Shown piece after piece: positions 7,103 through 16,650 of a stretch of DNA of 33,204 nucleotides (within the stretch, counting starts at the first letter, position 1; each line of letters begins with the position of its first letter). The notes under the pieces are model-generated. The model ran no database searches, had not been told where the DNA came from, and saw only the letters and a program-made list of their open reading frames with translations. The DNA comes from Gammaproteobacteria bacterium. GTDB taxonomy: Bacteria > Pseudomonadota > Gammaproteobacteria > Xanthomonadales > SZUA-36. The stretch covers positions 1 through 33,204 of the forward strand of contig JAJFLA010000014.1 in the NCBI GenBank assembly GCA_021772935.1, in the 5' to 3' direction. The translations under genes were made by a program, and so were the position numbers.

Positions 7103-9178
7103 ATGACAATGATTCGGGCAGCTTCGGACGTCGGTGGAACTTTTACAGATTTAGTCTACTTTGAAGTTGATGAACAGACGGGACAAATCCAGGCTATAAA
7201 AACGGAGAAGGCGCACACCACACCACCCAATTTTGAGAGTGGTGTGCTGAATACGCTGAATAAGACAGAGATCGATTACGGGGAGATTGGTTTTCTTGCT
7301 CATGGTACAACCGTTGTCATCAACGCACTTACCGAACGCAAGGGGGCCAAAACAGGGCTGATCACGACTCGGGGATTTCGCGACATCCTGGAAATTGCCC
7401 GTGGTAACCGGCCCGACTTTTTTAACTTGCAATATCGCAAACCTGAACCGTTCATCCCACGCTATCTGAGACGGGAAATCACCCAGAGAATGTCCTATAA
7501 GGGTGAAGTGCTCACGCCCCTGGATGAATCTGAAATCAGCCCTATAGTCGAACAATTCAAGGCAGATGGTGTCGAAGCCATCGCAGTATGTTTTCTGCAC
7601 TCATATGCCAACCCGGAACACGAACAACAGGTTTGTGAACATATTAAAACACTCTGGCCAGAGGTATCTGTGGTTGCTTCCAGTCAAATTTCGCGAGAAT
7701 GGCGTGAATATGAACGTACCAATACAGCAGCTCTCTGCGCTTATGTGCAGCCTGCTGCCGAGCGTTATCTTTCGCGCATGGAACATACCCTGGGTGAACG
7801 TGGTTTTGACGGTTCGTTTTACATTATGCAGTCGAACGGAGGAATTGATACGGTCAAAGCAGTCAAGCAGACCCCAATTACTATTGTCGAGTCCGGGCCA
7901 GCCAGTGGCGTGTTGGGTGCGGCCTCACTTGGCAAAATGCTTGGTATTGAGAATATCATCGCATTTGATATCGGCGGCACAACCGCAAAATGCTCGCTGA
8001 TCGATCATGGGCATGTCGCCACGACCAGCCAATACATGATTGAGCGCAGCGACCGGTCCGCCGGTTACCCAATCATGACACCAGTCGTTGATATCGTAGA
8101 AATTGGCAATGGTGGTGGCTCGATTGGCTGGGTTGATGACCATGGCAAGATGCATGTCGGACCGCAGAGTGCCGGGGCCCTGCCAGGACCGGTGGCTTAT
8201 GGCAAAGGTGGCATTGAACCGACTACAACAGATGCGAACCTGATGCTCGCGCGTATTAATCCGAATTACTTTATTGGCGGTGAGATAACCGCTGACATGC
8301 AAGCGGTTGAGGCGGCATTTCAGAGACTGGGTGATCAGTTGAATATGACACCACAGGAAGCTGCGCTCGGCGTGGTGCGTATCGCCAATCACAATATGAC
8401 CAATGCCTTAAAGCTGGTATCGATCAACCGGGGTTACGACCCGCGAGATTTCATAATGATCGCTTTTGGTGGTGGCGGAGCAATGCACGCGACTTCCCTG
8501 GCAGCAGAGTTAAACATTCCAACTGTCATCATCCCGGCACACTCGGCGGTGTTTTCCGCCTGGGGTATGCTGATGTCTGACCTGCGTCGGGATTATGTTC
8601 GTACTCTGCCAACAGCACTCACTGAAAATCAGGCGGGTGTCATATCTGCAACGATGGAAGAGATGGTAAAAGAAGCGACGGATGCCTATCTCGCCGAAGG
8701 CATTGCGGCCGAAGATATCTATTTTGAACGCCTGGTGGATATGCGTTACAGCGGACAGGCACACTCGGTGAGAATCAAGCTCCCCCCCGGCACCTTGAGT
8801 GCAGAGGAGATTGCTGCGCTCAGAAAATACTTCCACGCTGCTTACGAACGGGAATACACCTACCGTCTGGATAATGATGTAGAGCTGGTAAGTTATAACC
8901 TGGTGGCTTTTGCCGCAGTGGATCGACCCGAACTGCAACCTTTACCCCCGGGCGGTAGCCTGGCTGATGCGATGAAGGAGACCCGCAAGGTGAATCTTGA
9001 CCAGCATGGTTGCCTTCCAACAGCCATATATGACCGTGATCGCTTACCCGCCGGGGCTGAATTTTCCGGTCCCGCAGTGGTCGAGGAGTCCGGCAGCACA
9101 ACCGTGGTGTTTCCCAATCAATCTGTACGTGTTGACGAGTATGGAAATCTACACATTCGAATCATGGAGTCATCCTGA
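7103..9178 (+). CDS. hyuA: HyuA-type subunit of hydantoinase/5-oxoprolinase family
   Basis: The product of about 691 residues belongs to the ATP-dependent N-methylhydantoinase A/5-oxoprolinase/acetone carboxylase beta family. Visible motifs are the N-terminal phosphate-binding DVGGTFTDLV, the AHGTTVVINALTERKGAK block, FDIGGTTAKCSLI near the middle, and GNGGGSIGW followed by PGPVAYGKGG. The family activates an amide, lactam or carbonyl substrate by phosphorylation together with a B subunit in the cytoplasm. The frame is open from a GTG at 7022, but the ATG at 7103 is preferred. It has GAGG eight bases upstream and lies just before the conserved N-terminus. The next gene overlaps its stop by one base, so the two subunits are translationally coupled. 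No acetone-carboxylase gamma subunit is present. Confidence 0.9.
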   Translation: MTMIRAASDVGGTFTDLVYFEVDEQTGQIQAIKTEKAHTTPPNFESGVLNTLNKTEIDYGEIGFLAHGTTVVINALTERKGAKTGLITTRGFRDILEIARGNRPDFFNLQYRKPEPFIPRYLRREITQRMSYKGEVLTPLDESEISPIVEQFKADGVEAIAVCFLHSYANPEHEQQVCEHIKTLWPEVSVVASSQISREWREYERTNTAALCAYVQPAAERYLSRMEHTLGERGFDGSFYIMQSNGGIDTVKAVKQTPITIVESGPASGVLGAASLGKMLGIENIIAFDIGGTTAKCSLIDHGHVATTSQYMIERSDRSAGYPIMTPVVDIVEIGNGGGSIGWVDDHGKMHVGPQSAGALPGPVAYGKGGIEPTTTDANLMLARINPNYFIGGEITADMQAVEAAFQRLGDQLNMTPQEAALGVVRIANHNMTNALKLVSINRGYDPRDFIMIAFGGGGAMHATSLAAELNIPTVIIPAHSAVFSAWGMLMSDLRRDYVRTLPTALTENQAGVISATMEEMVKEATDAYLAEGIAAEDIYFERLVDMRYSGQAHSVRIKLPPGTLSAEEIAALRKYFHAAYEREYTYRLDNDVELVSYNLVAFAAVDRPELQPLPPGGSLADAMKETRKVNLDQHGCLPTAIYDRDRLPAGAEFSGPAVVEESGSTTVVFPNQSVRVDEYGNLHIRIMESS

Positions 9179-10860
9179 TGCCGACAATGTCGCCCAAAAA
9201 ATCAAGCCAATCATATGATTCCATAACCATTGAGATCATTCAGAGTTCCTTACGTGCGATCACGGATGAAATGTTTGCGACGATGCGTAAGACAGCCATG
9301 AGCTCCATCATTTACGAGGTTCTTGATTTTGGCGTGGCCTTGTTTGATCGCCATGGTGACCTGGCCAACACCGGCGCTGGTATTCCGGGATTCATTGGTA
9401 TGCTTGAGCCCGGTGTCAAAGCCATCATTGCCAAACACGGTTCGGAAAATGTCAGTCAGGGCGACATTTTCATTACCAATATCCCTCAGCGAGGCGGTGT
9501 GAGCCATCTCAATGACGTTGTTTTGATCCTGCCGGTTTTCCATGCTGATATGATCGTCGGCTGGTTGGCCAACAAGGCGCATTGGGTGGACATCGGTGGT
9601 GCTTACCCTGGCAGTATCAATCCGGACGCGGTGGAAATATACCAGGAAGGTCTGCAACTGCCATCCGTCAAGGTCATTGAGCGGGGCAATGCCAACCAGG
9701 GCGTACTGGATATCATCGCCGTTAACAGCCGCGTACCGGATATCACCATCGGTGATTTCTGGGCGGGAGTGGCTTCAATGCGGGCCGGTGAAAAACGCAT
9801 GCTTGAATTGGTGGAAAAATACAGTCGCGATGCAGTGCTATACGCCATAGAAGACTACATCAAGCTAGGTGAGTCGATCTCACGTGCGGCTTTGAAAGAG
9901 GTGCCGAAAGGTGAATTTGTCGCGACTGAAACCCTCGAAGACGGTCGCGAACTCAAGTGCAGAATTATCATCAGTGATGATGAATTTCTGGTCGACCTGA
10001 CGGGCAATCCTGCACAGAGCAAGTCAGCCATGAACTCCTCCAGGGATGCCACCATGGTGGACGTGCAGATGATCTATAAGGCGATTTCCAGCCCCCAGAC
10101 GTTTGCCAATTCTGGCTCTTTCAAACCACTCAAGGTACTGGTGGATGATGGTTCCATATTTGCGGCCGAGTATCCGTCAGCAATGAGTGTCTATTACGAG
10201 ATCAGTGTTTTGCTTTTCGATCTGTTGTGGAAGGCTCTTGCACCCGCATTTCCCAACCATCTTCCGGCAGGCCATTACGCCTCGATATGCGGTACGTTTA
10301 TCGGTGGTCCGCACCCTGACGACGGCAAGCACCACAGCATAGTAGAGCCCCAACTGGGCGGCTGGGGTGCTGCCTGTGACAGAGATGGAGTGAATGCACT
10401 CTATACCGGATACCACGGTGATACTTTTAATTGTCCTGTGGAAGTCACCGAGCAACGCAATGGCCTGATGGTGGATAACTATTCTCTTTCCAATGAACCA
10501 GGTGGAGAAGGGGAGTACACTGGTGGGAAGGGTGTTAATCTCCATTATCGGATTTTGAACGATGAGTGGTGGATAACCATGGCCTATGTTCGTTCAGAAA
10601 TTGGCCCATGGGGCCAGGCTGGCGGGCTGGAAGGCACCACCAATTACATCAACGTGGTGCGCAAGAATGGTAAAACCACCCGCTACAGCTCCTGTATCGC
10701 GCTACCCCTGAATAAGGGAGATGTTATCGAGGTGTATACGGCTACTGGCGGGGGTTATGGTGATCCTGGAAAGCGCCCACGTGTAAAAGTAATTGACGAC
10801 ATCAAGAACGATTACCTGACACCTGAGCGCGCGCGAGAGATGTATGGTTTTGATGCTTAA
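9178..10860 (+). CDS. hyuB: HyuB-type subunit of hydantoinase/5-oxoprolinase family
   Basis: The 560-residue protein matches the hydantoinase B family. Typical segments are IEIIQSSLRAITDEMFATMR at the N-terminus, SHLNDVVLILPVFH, a metal-site-like HWVDIGGAYPGS, and the Gly-rich C-terminal region GGYGDPGKRP. The start ATG overlaps the hyuA stop (TGATG), which shows coupling and fixes the start. With HyuA it should form the catalytic complex that opens a cyclic amide or a related compound using ATP. The exact substrate cannot be read from sequence. The permease gene follows after 57 bp in the same direction. The length is normal for the family and no frameshift is seen. Confidence 0.9.
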   Translation: MPTMSPKKSSQSYDSITIEIIQSSLRAITDEMFATMRKTAMSSIIYEVLDFGVALFDRHGDLANTGAGIPGFIGMLEPGVKAIIAKHGSENVSQGDIFITNIPQRGGVSHLNDVVLILPVFHADMIVGWLANKAHWVDIGGAYPGSINPDAVEIYQEGLQLPSVKVIERGNANQGVLDIIAVNSRVPDITIGDFWAGVASMRAGEKRMLELVEKYSRDAVLYAIEDYIKLGESISRAALKEVPKGEFVATETLEDGRELKCRIIISDDEFLVDLTGNPAQSKSAMNSSRDATMVDVQMIYKAISSPQTFANSGSFKPLKVLVDDGSIFAAEYPSAMSVYYEISVLLFDLLWKALAPAFPNHLPAGHYASICGTFIGGPHPDDGKHHSIVEPQLGGWGAACDRDGVNALYTGYHGDTFNCPVEVTEQRNGLMVDNYSLSNEPGGEGEYTGGKGVNLHYRILNDEWWITMAYVRSEIGPWGQAGGLEGTTNYINVVRKNGKTTRYSSCIALPLNKGDVIEVYTATGGGYGDPGKRPRVKVIDDIKNDYLTPERAREMYGFDA

Positions 10861-10917
10861 GCAGGAGCAAACCACAAGCTGTTCCAGACTTCTTATCGTT
10901 GCGCAGGCCATTTCAAT

Positions 10918-12216
10918 TTGAACACAAATGGTGGAAGCCCGGTCGGTCGGGCTGTCAATGACTTTGCACGGGGCAAGGTTGACGAAAGCGCCACTTCCAG
11001 CGGACTGCACCTCGCACTTATCATCGTCGGCGGAACCATTGGGTTTGCAATATTTATTGTTGCTTCCCAAATTGGCGGATCCCTGGGCTATGCCAAGGCA
11101 GGACTTGCCTTCATTCTAGGCAGCCTGGTTCTGGGTAGTATGGGTGCTGTAACAAGTTATGTGGGTGCACGGTCACGTTTTTCGACCTACCTGTTGACAC
11201 AGTTCGCCTTTGGTCGCCAAGGCGCGAAACTGGCCAACCTTGCCGTCGCTATCTCACTGATCGGTTGGTATGGCGTGATTAGCAACTTTCTTGGGCAGGC
11301 TGGTCAACAAATGCTTTTGGATTTGCTGGGATTGAATGTATCACCTTACCTGACAGTACTGGTCGCCTCCACTTTGATGGTGGGAGTGACAGCAGCAGGC
11401 TTTACAGGTATTGACAAGCTTGCCGCGTGGCTTGTACCCGTCATGGTTTTTTTCCTGATTTACGCCGCCTGGGCCAGCCTGACCAGCTCACCTGGCCAGA
11501 ATACAAATCTGGAATACAAGGTGTACACTTTTGAAACGGCTGTTTCAGCGGTTGTTGGAAGCTATATTGCAGGTGTTATTATCCAGCCAGATTACAGTCG
11601 ATTTGCCATCAACAGATGTCAGGCGACTTGGTCTGTGTTTATGGCATTGGGATTGGTTTTTCCCATCATTCAATATCTCTCAGCCATTCCGAGTATGGCC
11701 ACTGGTGAGCCGGACTTACTGGTGGTCATGAAAGCCCTTGGCTTGCTGCTTCCGGCATTTTTTCTACTGTTTTTGGGCGCCTGGTCGAGTAATGTCCTGT
11801 GTCTCTATTCTGCCGGGCTTTCGGTGGCGACACTACTCACGAATGCGCGGCTGGCAGTGATCGTGATTGCACTCGGTGTGATAGGCACAGCCATCGCCTT
11901 CGTCCCGGCACAGTCCTACCTGATAGATTTCCTGGTGCTGCTGGGCATCGCCATTCCACCCATTGGTGCCATTTACATCTGTGAGTCAATTTTCATCCGA
12001 AAATTTGACATGGATACCGATGTGCTAACGGCGGAACCTGGTATCAGTTGGCCCGCAATGATTTCCTGGCTTGCCGCGATAGGCATGGGTTATATGTCGG
12101 AGTCAGGTGTGCTGGGCCTGTCCTATATTGGTTCGATAGACTCGCTAATCACTTCAGCACTGGTCTATTTATTTTTGAAACTCTTGTTTCGCAAGAAATT
12201 GGTCAACACAACATGA
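10918..12216 (+). CDS. NCS1-like cytosine/hydantoin-type permease
   Basis: The 432-residue protein is strongly hydrophobic with about 12 predicted membrane segments. It resembles CodB/NCS1 transporters for nucleobases, allantoin or hydantoins. Helpful segments are IIVGGTIGFAIFIVASQIGG near the N-terminus, SYVGARSRFSTYLLTQFAFG, and SYIAGVIIQPDYSRFAIN, which matches the family motif with DYSRFA. It would move the substrate across the inner membrane before HyuAB acts. The start is uncertain: TTG at 10918 is the first usable codon and has no clear ribosome-binding site, while the frame is open back to the hyuB stop. The stop overlaps the ATG of the next gene (ATGA), so the pair is coupled. Confidence 0.82.
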   Translation: MNTNGGSPVGRAVNDFARGKVDESATSSGLHLALIIVGGTIGFAIFIVASQIGGSLGYAKAGLAFILGSLVLGSMGAVTSYVGARSRFSTYLLTQFAFGRQGAKLANLAVAISLIGWYGVISNFLGQAGQQMLLDLLGLNVSPYLTVLVASTLMVGVTAAGFTGIDKLAAWLVPVMVFFLIYAAWASLTSSPGQNTNLEYKVYTFETAVSAVVGSYIAGVIIQPDYSRFAINRCQATWSVFMALGLVFPIIQYLSAIPSMATGEPDLLVVMKALGLLLPAFFLLFLGAWSSNVLCLYSAGLSVATLLTNARLAVIVIALGVIGTAIAFVPAQSYLIDFLVLLGIAIPPIGAIYICESIFIRKFDMDTDVLTAEPGISWPAMISWLAAIGMGYMSESGVLGLSYIGSIDSLITSALVYLFLKLLFRKKLVNTT

Positions 12217-12566
12217 CAAATCTCGAATTATCCTGCCATATCTATTTTTTTATAGCGGTGACCTACAACATCCTTAGCCAGTTGTGGAAAGAAGTGACCG
12301 GAAAAACATTCGCAACTACTGACCCCGTAACTGGAATCACGATGGTCGCACTGATTTACGTTATATATCTTTTGCGCGCAGTGATACCGGAGTTCTCATG
12401 GTATTTCTTGATGACCGTGTTCATACTCACTGTCGCCAGATTTGGAATAGTTCATCACCTGCTTAATTACAGCCAGGAAAGTTACCTTTCAAAACTCACA
12501 TGGCTGTCGGCCATCAGTATCAACATTTTCGGCGTTATCGTTTTGGCTGCCTGCCTTATTCTTTAA
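12213..12566 (+). CDS. Small integral membrane protein coupled to the permease
   Basis: The 117-residue product has about four hydrophobic segments: IYFFIAVTYNIL, ITMVALIYVIYLL, FLMTVFILTVARF and INIFGVIVLAACLIL. It carries no recognised motif. The ATG at 12213 overlaps the permease stop (ATGA), which supports this start over upstream in-frame codons lying inside the permease gene. Coupling suggests an accessory subunit or stabiliser of the transporter, or a membrane sensor for the regulator gene 116 bp downstream. No family is recognised. Confidence 0.65.
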   Translation: MTNLELSCHIYFFIAVTYNILSQLWKEVTGKTFATTDPVTGITMVALIYVIYLLRAVIPEFSWYFLMTVFILTVARFGIVHHLLNYSQESYLSKLTWLSAISINIFGVIVLAACLIL

Positions 12567-12682
12567 CGACAGTGTGATTGAGAACGCGCCCTAACGCTCA
12601 AGGCCACCTGTGGTTTGGCTGGCAAGATTGCGTTATTATTTTGAAAAAGGCGCTTCCCGTGTCGAGTGCAAGATTACCTATC

Positions 12683-15379
12683 ATGAACGACGACTCAATC
12701 ACCGACAATACCCATGGGAACTGGATTATCGAATCCAAGTTCGAGCTGCATCGCCCAAACATTGAGCTGGTGACCAGGAAACGGCTGCTTTCACTGCTGG
12801 ATGATGTAATTGTTCGACGTGTCATTTTGATTTCGGCACCTGCGGGGTTTGGCAAGTCGAGCTTGCTCGGGCAGTGGTCTGGTTATCGCATTGCACAGGG
12901 TATCCCTGTTGCCTGGTTGACCCTGGATGAAAATGACGCCGACGCAAGGCAATTTCTCTCCTATCTCGCACTATCTTTGTCTCATGCAAAAATCAGCATT
13001 GGTGATCTAGAGGTTGCTGCTCGAAATGGATTCTCGGAGTCACCTGCCTTTTCCGTGTTGAGCCGGTTAATGGCCCAGATACGAGCATTTGAATCGCCAT
13101 GCATACTGGTGCTGGATGATTATCATCGAACGGGTTCTGGCGAGGTCGATGAAGTGGTTGCGCAGCTTATTCAAAAAATGCCCGATAACTTCACATTAGT
13201 AATAAACAGCCGATGGGCTCCCGATCTCAACATTCCAATGCTGGTGGCGTCAGGAGATGCTGTTGAAATCGGGCCGAATGAGCTTCGTTTAACCCGAAGC
13301 GAAACCATTTCGGTACTCGGTGACCAGATTGAGCTCGGAGAAGCTGAAGAGATTTTTGGACAGACCGAAGGATGGCCAGTGGCCGTTCAACTGGCACGCG
13401 TGCAGAAGCAGGCACGACCACGTGTTCGTCTTAAATCTGCAGGGTCTTCAAGACTTGTCGCTTTGTATTTGACAGACCAGGTGCTATCAACTCTGGATAC
13501 TGATGTCCGTGACTTTTTGCTCACCGTGTCCGTTCTAGAGCGCTTCAGTCCCCAACTTGTCAATGCCGTGAGAGAGACACAGGACAGCTGGGAAATTATT
13601 GACAAACTACAGCCGCTTACCGCTTTGATAATACCGCTGGATCTGGATGGGGACTGGTTTCGGTTACACCATTTATTTGCAGAATATCTTCGGGAGGGTC
13701 TGCGCAAGGAAGACCCCGCCAGAGCCAACCAAGTATTGCTGCTGGCCAGTTGCTGGCACGCCTCTCATGGTTACCTGATCGAGTCCGTAAGCTACGCGGC
13801 ACAGGCGGCAGATTATAAAGAATGTGAACGGTTGGTGCTCGATGTCGGTGGTTGGAAGATCATCTTGACTGAGGGTATCGGTGTTCTGCGCAGCCTATTT
13901 CGTATCATACCGGCCAAGGTCGTTTCCAGCAGCCCACGTTTGCTGGTTGCACGTGCCTATCTGCATTGCAAGGACGGTGAATATCGTAGGGCACGGGGAA
14001 TTCTCGATGCTTCGCAAGCTTTACGGCAAGTCAGGGACAGTGAGCAGTACGATCGTGATCATGAAATCATTGACTCACTTGTAAATACCTACGAAAACCG
14101 CAAAAGCTGGTCCATCGCCAAGTTGAACAAGCCATATGACCTGACTACTGATGGTACCTACGACCCGCTTGAAGCGGGCACCCTCGCGTGTACACAGGCA
14201 ATCACCTACCTGTCCTTTGTTCAGTTGAGTGAAGCAGAAGCCATGCTCAAAAAGGCATTCACTTTCATGCGCCGCAGCGGCTCGGTGCTGGGACTGAACT
14301 ATAGTTACTTGCATGCCGGCGTAGCGGCGATGTACCGGGCCGATATGGACATGGCCCAGGCTAATATTACCCAGGCACTTGATCTTTCCGTCAGCAATTT
14401 TGGTTCCGACAGTGGCCTTAAACACATGGCATTGGTACTTGATTATGCATTGAAGGTCTGGGGTGGTCTCGCCAGCGAGAAGGACATACAAGACTTTTCC
14501 GGATCGCTGGAGCATATTGCAGCCTACGATGGATGGGCGGAGGTTTATATTATTGGCCTGGATGCCGCGTTCTCCCTGGCAGAACAGTGTGGAAACATGG
14601 GTTTTGCCGAAAGCGTGACGGATTTGATGCTGTCGGTAGCAGACAAACGACAGCTTGAGCGTCTTGATGTGTTCGCAGAGTTACAAAATATCCGTGCCAA
14701 CATCCGCCAGGGGCGATTGGTGCAGGCCGAAGAAGCAAGTATCAATTTCCAGGAATGGTTGGGCGGTATCAGCCCTGATGAGGTTTTTTACGCCTGGCAC
14801 TGGCATGCCTATTTCCTGGGTGCAGGACTACATACACAATTTAGCAAAGCGCCTTCCACTGACAGTCTGAAGGCGCTGAGCCGGGCCATGAGTTTTGCCG
14901 AGCAGGCCAGGGCCAGGTTTCACCAAATCCGGCTGCATGTATCGCTGGCATTGGCAATGAAACAACTGCACAAGCCTGATGATGCCGTCAGTGAATTGGT
15001 GGTAGCCATCAAGCAGGCATCACGACAGAAATTAATGGGTCCTTTTCTGAACGATGATCGACTGATCAAGATGCTCAAAGAAGTAAAGGCCTATATGCAG
15101 GCGAATGATGAAGATCTGATAGCGATCAATTTTGTCTCCGCAGTTTTGGCCCGTAAGAATGAACTCCGGCCCTATGTCCCAAACCAGCTGTTGAGCGGTC
15201 GGGAACAGGAAATTCTGGAACAACTCGCGCTGGGTAAGTCCAACAAGCAAATGGCCCGGCAATTTGAACTGACCGACAACACTGTCAAATATCATCTGAA
15301 AAACATCTATGCCAAACTGAAAGTGAAAAGTCGAACCCAGGCTATTGCTGCAGCACATAACCTGAAATTGTTCGACTGA
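12683..15379 (+). CDS. MalT/AlkS-type LuxR regulator with STAND ATPase
   Basis: The large regulator has about 899 residues. It has a P-loop near the N-terminus (ISAPAGFGKSSLLGQW, Walker A), Walker B (CILVLDDYHR), a long helical TPR-like sensor region, and a C-terminal LuxR DNA-binding domain. The last starts at LSGREQEILEQLALGKSNKQ and includes TDNTVKYHLKNIYAKLKV. MalT-like proteins oligomerise when ATP and an inducer bind, and then activate transcription. Its position at the end of the TonB-hyuAB-permease cluster suggests it controls this cluster in response to the substrate. The start is uncertain: the ATG at 12683 is chosen, but the GTG at 12659 has AAGG eight bases upstream and is a good alternative. 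The gene is intact. Confidence 0.88.
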   Translation: MNDDSITDNTHGNWIIESKFELHRPNIELVTRKRLLSLLDDVIVRRVILISAPAGFGKSSLLGQWSGYRIAQGIPVAWLTLDENDADARQFLSYLALSLSHAKISIGDLEVAARNGFSESPAFSVLSRLMAQIRAFESPCILVLDDYHRTGSGEVDEVVAQLIQKMPDNFTLVINSRWAPDLNIPMLVASGDAVEIGPNELRLTRSETISVLGDQIELGEAEEIFGQTEGWPVAVQLARVQKQARPRVRLKSAGSSRLVALYLTDQVLSTLDTDVRDFLLTVSVLERFSPQLVNAVRETQDSWEIIDKLQPLTALIIPLDLDGDWFRLHHLFAEYLREGLRKEDPARANQVLLLASCWHASHGYLIESVSYAAQAADYKECERLVLDVGGWKIILTEGIGVLRSLFRIIPAKVVSSSPRLLVARAYLHCKDGEYRRARGILDASQALRQVRDSEQYDRDHEIIDSLVNTYENRKSWSIAKLNKPYDLTTDGTYDPLEAGTLACTQAITYLSFVQLSEAEAMLKKAFTFMRRSGSVLGLNYSYLHAGVAAMYRADMDMAQANITQALDLSVSNFGSDSGLKHMALVLDYALKVWGGLASEKDIQDFSGSLEHIAAYDGWAEVYIIGLDAAFSLAEQCGNMGFAESVTDLMLSVADKRQLERLDVFAELQNIRANIRQGRLVQAEEASINFQEWLGGISPDEVFYAWHWHAYFLGAGLHTQFSKAPSTDSLKALSRAMSFAEQARARFHQIRLHVSLALAMKQLHKPDDAVSELVVAIKQASRQKLMGPFLNDDRLIKMLKEVKAYMQANDEDLIAINFVSAVLARKNELRPYVPNQLLSGREQEILEQLALGKSNKQMARQFELTDNTVKYHLKNIYAKLKVKSRTQAIAAAHNLKLFD

Positions 15380-15590
15380 ATGATATAAGGTCGCTACAAG
15401 GCCCGTTTTCAATTGTAAGAGGAACAAATCCTAGCCCAACCAAATCGTTGCATACCCGCTTATTCAAGGATTGGAAGTGCTTAACACTGCTGGCGGTTCC
15501 GTTAAGGCCGCTTTGAGCGGCTCACAAACTAAAGCCTCGGCTATACCGGGGGACACTTACTTTTCTTGGAAAGAATGGATGGGTGTATTC
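15380..15590. other. Intergenic stretch with hairpins before module copy 2
   Basis: A stem GCCGCT-TTG-AGCGGC at 15507-15521 and a weaker CCTCGG/CCGGGG pair around 15535-15550 are visible, followed by GGGGGACACTTACTTTTC. That last motif resembles sequences I recall near RAYT genes, so this may be a RAYT-associated scar in place of the RAYT 3' end seen before copies 1 and 4. No gene is seen. Confidence 0.4.
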
Positions 15591-16073
15591 TTAAAGACCA
15601 TGCATTTCACTACCCATCCGGCAGTAGTTGATGGCTTCGGCGATATGTTCAGATCTGATGTCAACAGTATGATCCAGATCGGCTATTGTTCGTGACACCT
15701 TGAGTATGCGGTGGCAGGCACGGGGTGACAGGTAGAGTTGTTCCGCAGCATGCTCCAGCAATTGCAGTGTTTCTCCCTCAATATGACAGAAACGCTCCAG
15801 CTCGCTATTGCTTAGCATGGCATTGGGTTTGCCGGCACGCTCAGATTGTATCCGGCGTGCCTCGATAACACGGCCACGCACCTCTTCCGAGCTTTCAATA
15901 TTGTCTTTCGGTGCGCTCAGGATAGATGTTTTGGGGCGCAACACTTCGACCTGTATATCGATTCTGTCGAGTAGTGGGCCGGATATCCTGCTGCGGTAGC
16001 GCTGGATTTGTTCAGCACTACAATTGCAACGGCCACTGTCGTCACCCGAGAGGCCACAGGGACAGGGGTTCAT
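15591..16073 (-). CDS. comM: ComM/YifB C-terminal domain ORF, copy 2
   Basis: This 160-residue intact ORF has the same limits as copy 1: it begins MNPCPCGLSGDDSGRCNC and covers sensor 1 to the C-terminal Mg-chelatase-like helical domain (SPRACHRILKVSRTIADLD). All four cysteines and the RISGPLLDRIDIQVEVLRPK block are kept. The middle (about residues 50-110) and the last seven residues (GSEMHGL) differ from the other copies. Many nucleotide differences to copy 1 are silent in the conserved blocks, so the sequence has been under protein-level selection, either as a small protein or as the end of a once-complete comM. No ComM N-terminal part is found next to it. Confidence 0.85.
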   Translation of the reverse strand: MNPCPCGLSGDDSGRCNCSAEQIQRYRSRISGPLLDRIDIQVEVLRPKTSILSAPKDNIESSEEVRGRVIEARRIQSERAGKPNAMLSNSELERFCHIEGETLQLLEHAAEQLYLSPRACHRILKVSRTIADLDHTVDIRSEHIAEAINYCRMGSEMHGL

Positions 16074-16110
16074 TGCCTTTTTACAATATATTCCTATATC
16101 GCTTAAATCC
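16074..16110. promoter_or_regulatory. Invariant 37 bp spacer, copy 2
   Basis: The spacer is identical base for base to copy 1 and lies within a 101 bp stretch (16039-16139) that is identical to 3928-4028. It separates the divergent comM' and HTH starts, with the same possible TTTACA / TTAAAT promoter elements. Confidence 0.5.
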
Positions 16111-16560
16111 TTGATTCCAAAGCCATATGATTTTGAGCCAAAAACCTTGGGTGATCATGTCAGAAGAAAACGTCTTAAAATGAGGCTGATGCAGAAGGAA
16201 GCCGCTGAACAACTCGGCATTGACACTTGGACCATTCTGCACTGGGAAAAGGGCCATACGGAGCCACCAATTGTGTCTATACCCGCCATTTTGCAGTTTT
16301 TGGGGCATGACCCTTTCCTGCCACCCAAAACCTTGCCCCAACACCTTCTCGCCAAACGCCGGGTGATGGGCTGGTCGATCAAGGATGCTGCTGAGGCTGT
16401 TGGGGTCGATCCAGGCACATGGGGAAATTGGGAACGTGGACAGACGATCCTTTGCCGTCAACATCGAACTCTGCTGGCTCGGCTACTTGGTCTATCCGCC
16501 GGCATTTTGAACGAGGATATGTCGTCAAGATGGAATCAGGCTCACGAACGCAAATTTTAA
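16111..16560 (+). CDS. Tandem XRE-type HTH protein, copy 2
   Basis: The 149-residue protein has two XRE-like helix-turn-helix domains, with recognition segments IDTWTILHWEKG and VDPGTWGNWERG. The TTG at 16111 is chosen because it aligns with copy 1 and gives the same 37 bp spacer. An in-frame extension to 16024 overlaps comM' and is probably not used. The N-terminal ten residues are identical to copy 1, then the copies diverge. The C-terminus SSRWNQAHERKF shows the same SRWN-(R/Q)-(S/A)-HER ending as copies 1 and 4. It is intact and probably DNA-binding; its target is unknown and may include the adjacent spacer. Confidence 0.8.
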   Translation: MIPKPYDFEPKTLGDHVRRKRLKMRLMQKEAAEQLGIDTWTILHWEKGHTEPPIVSIPAILQFLGHDPFLPPKTLPQHLLAKRRVMGWSIKDAAEAVGVDPGTWGNWERGQTILCRQHRTLLARLLGLSAGILNEDMSSRWNQAHERKF

Positions 16561-16595
16561 GTTCAGATTTTTGTATTCCAGCATGCAATCACGTG

Positions 16596-16636
16596 GACTC
16601 ACACAAGAGTACCTCCGGTAAAACCGGGGTGGTTCA
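16596..16636. repeat. Structured tail of the module, copy 2
   Basis: GACTC-ACACAA-GAGT forms a short stem, followed by CCGG-TAAAA-CCGG and GGTGGTTCA. It lies 35 bp after the HTH stop, as in copy 1, and 14 bp before the end of the convergent serine hydrolase gene. It matches the corresponding motifs after copies 1 and 4. Confidence 0.6.
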
Positions 16637-16650
16637 GTTGGGCGAAGTTT

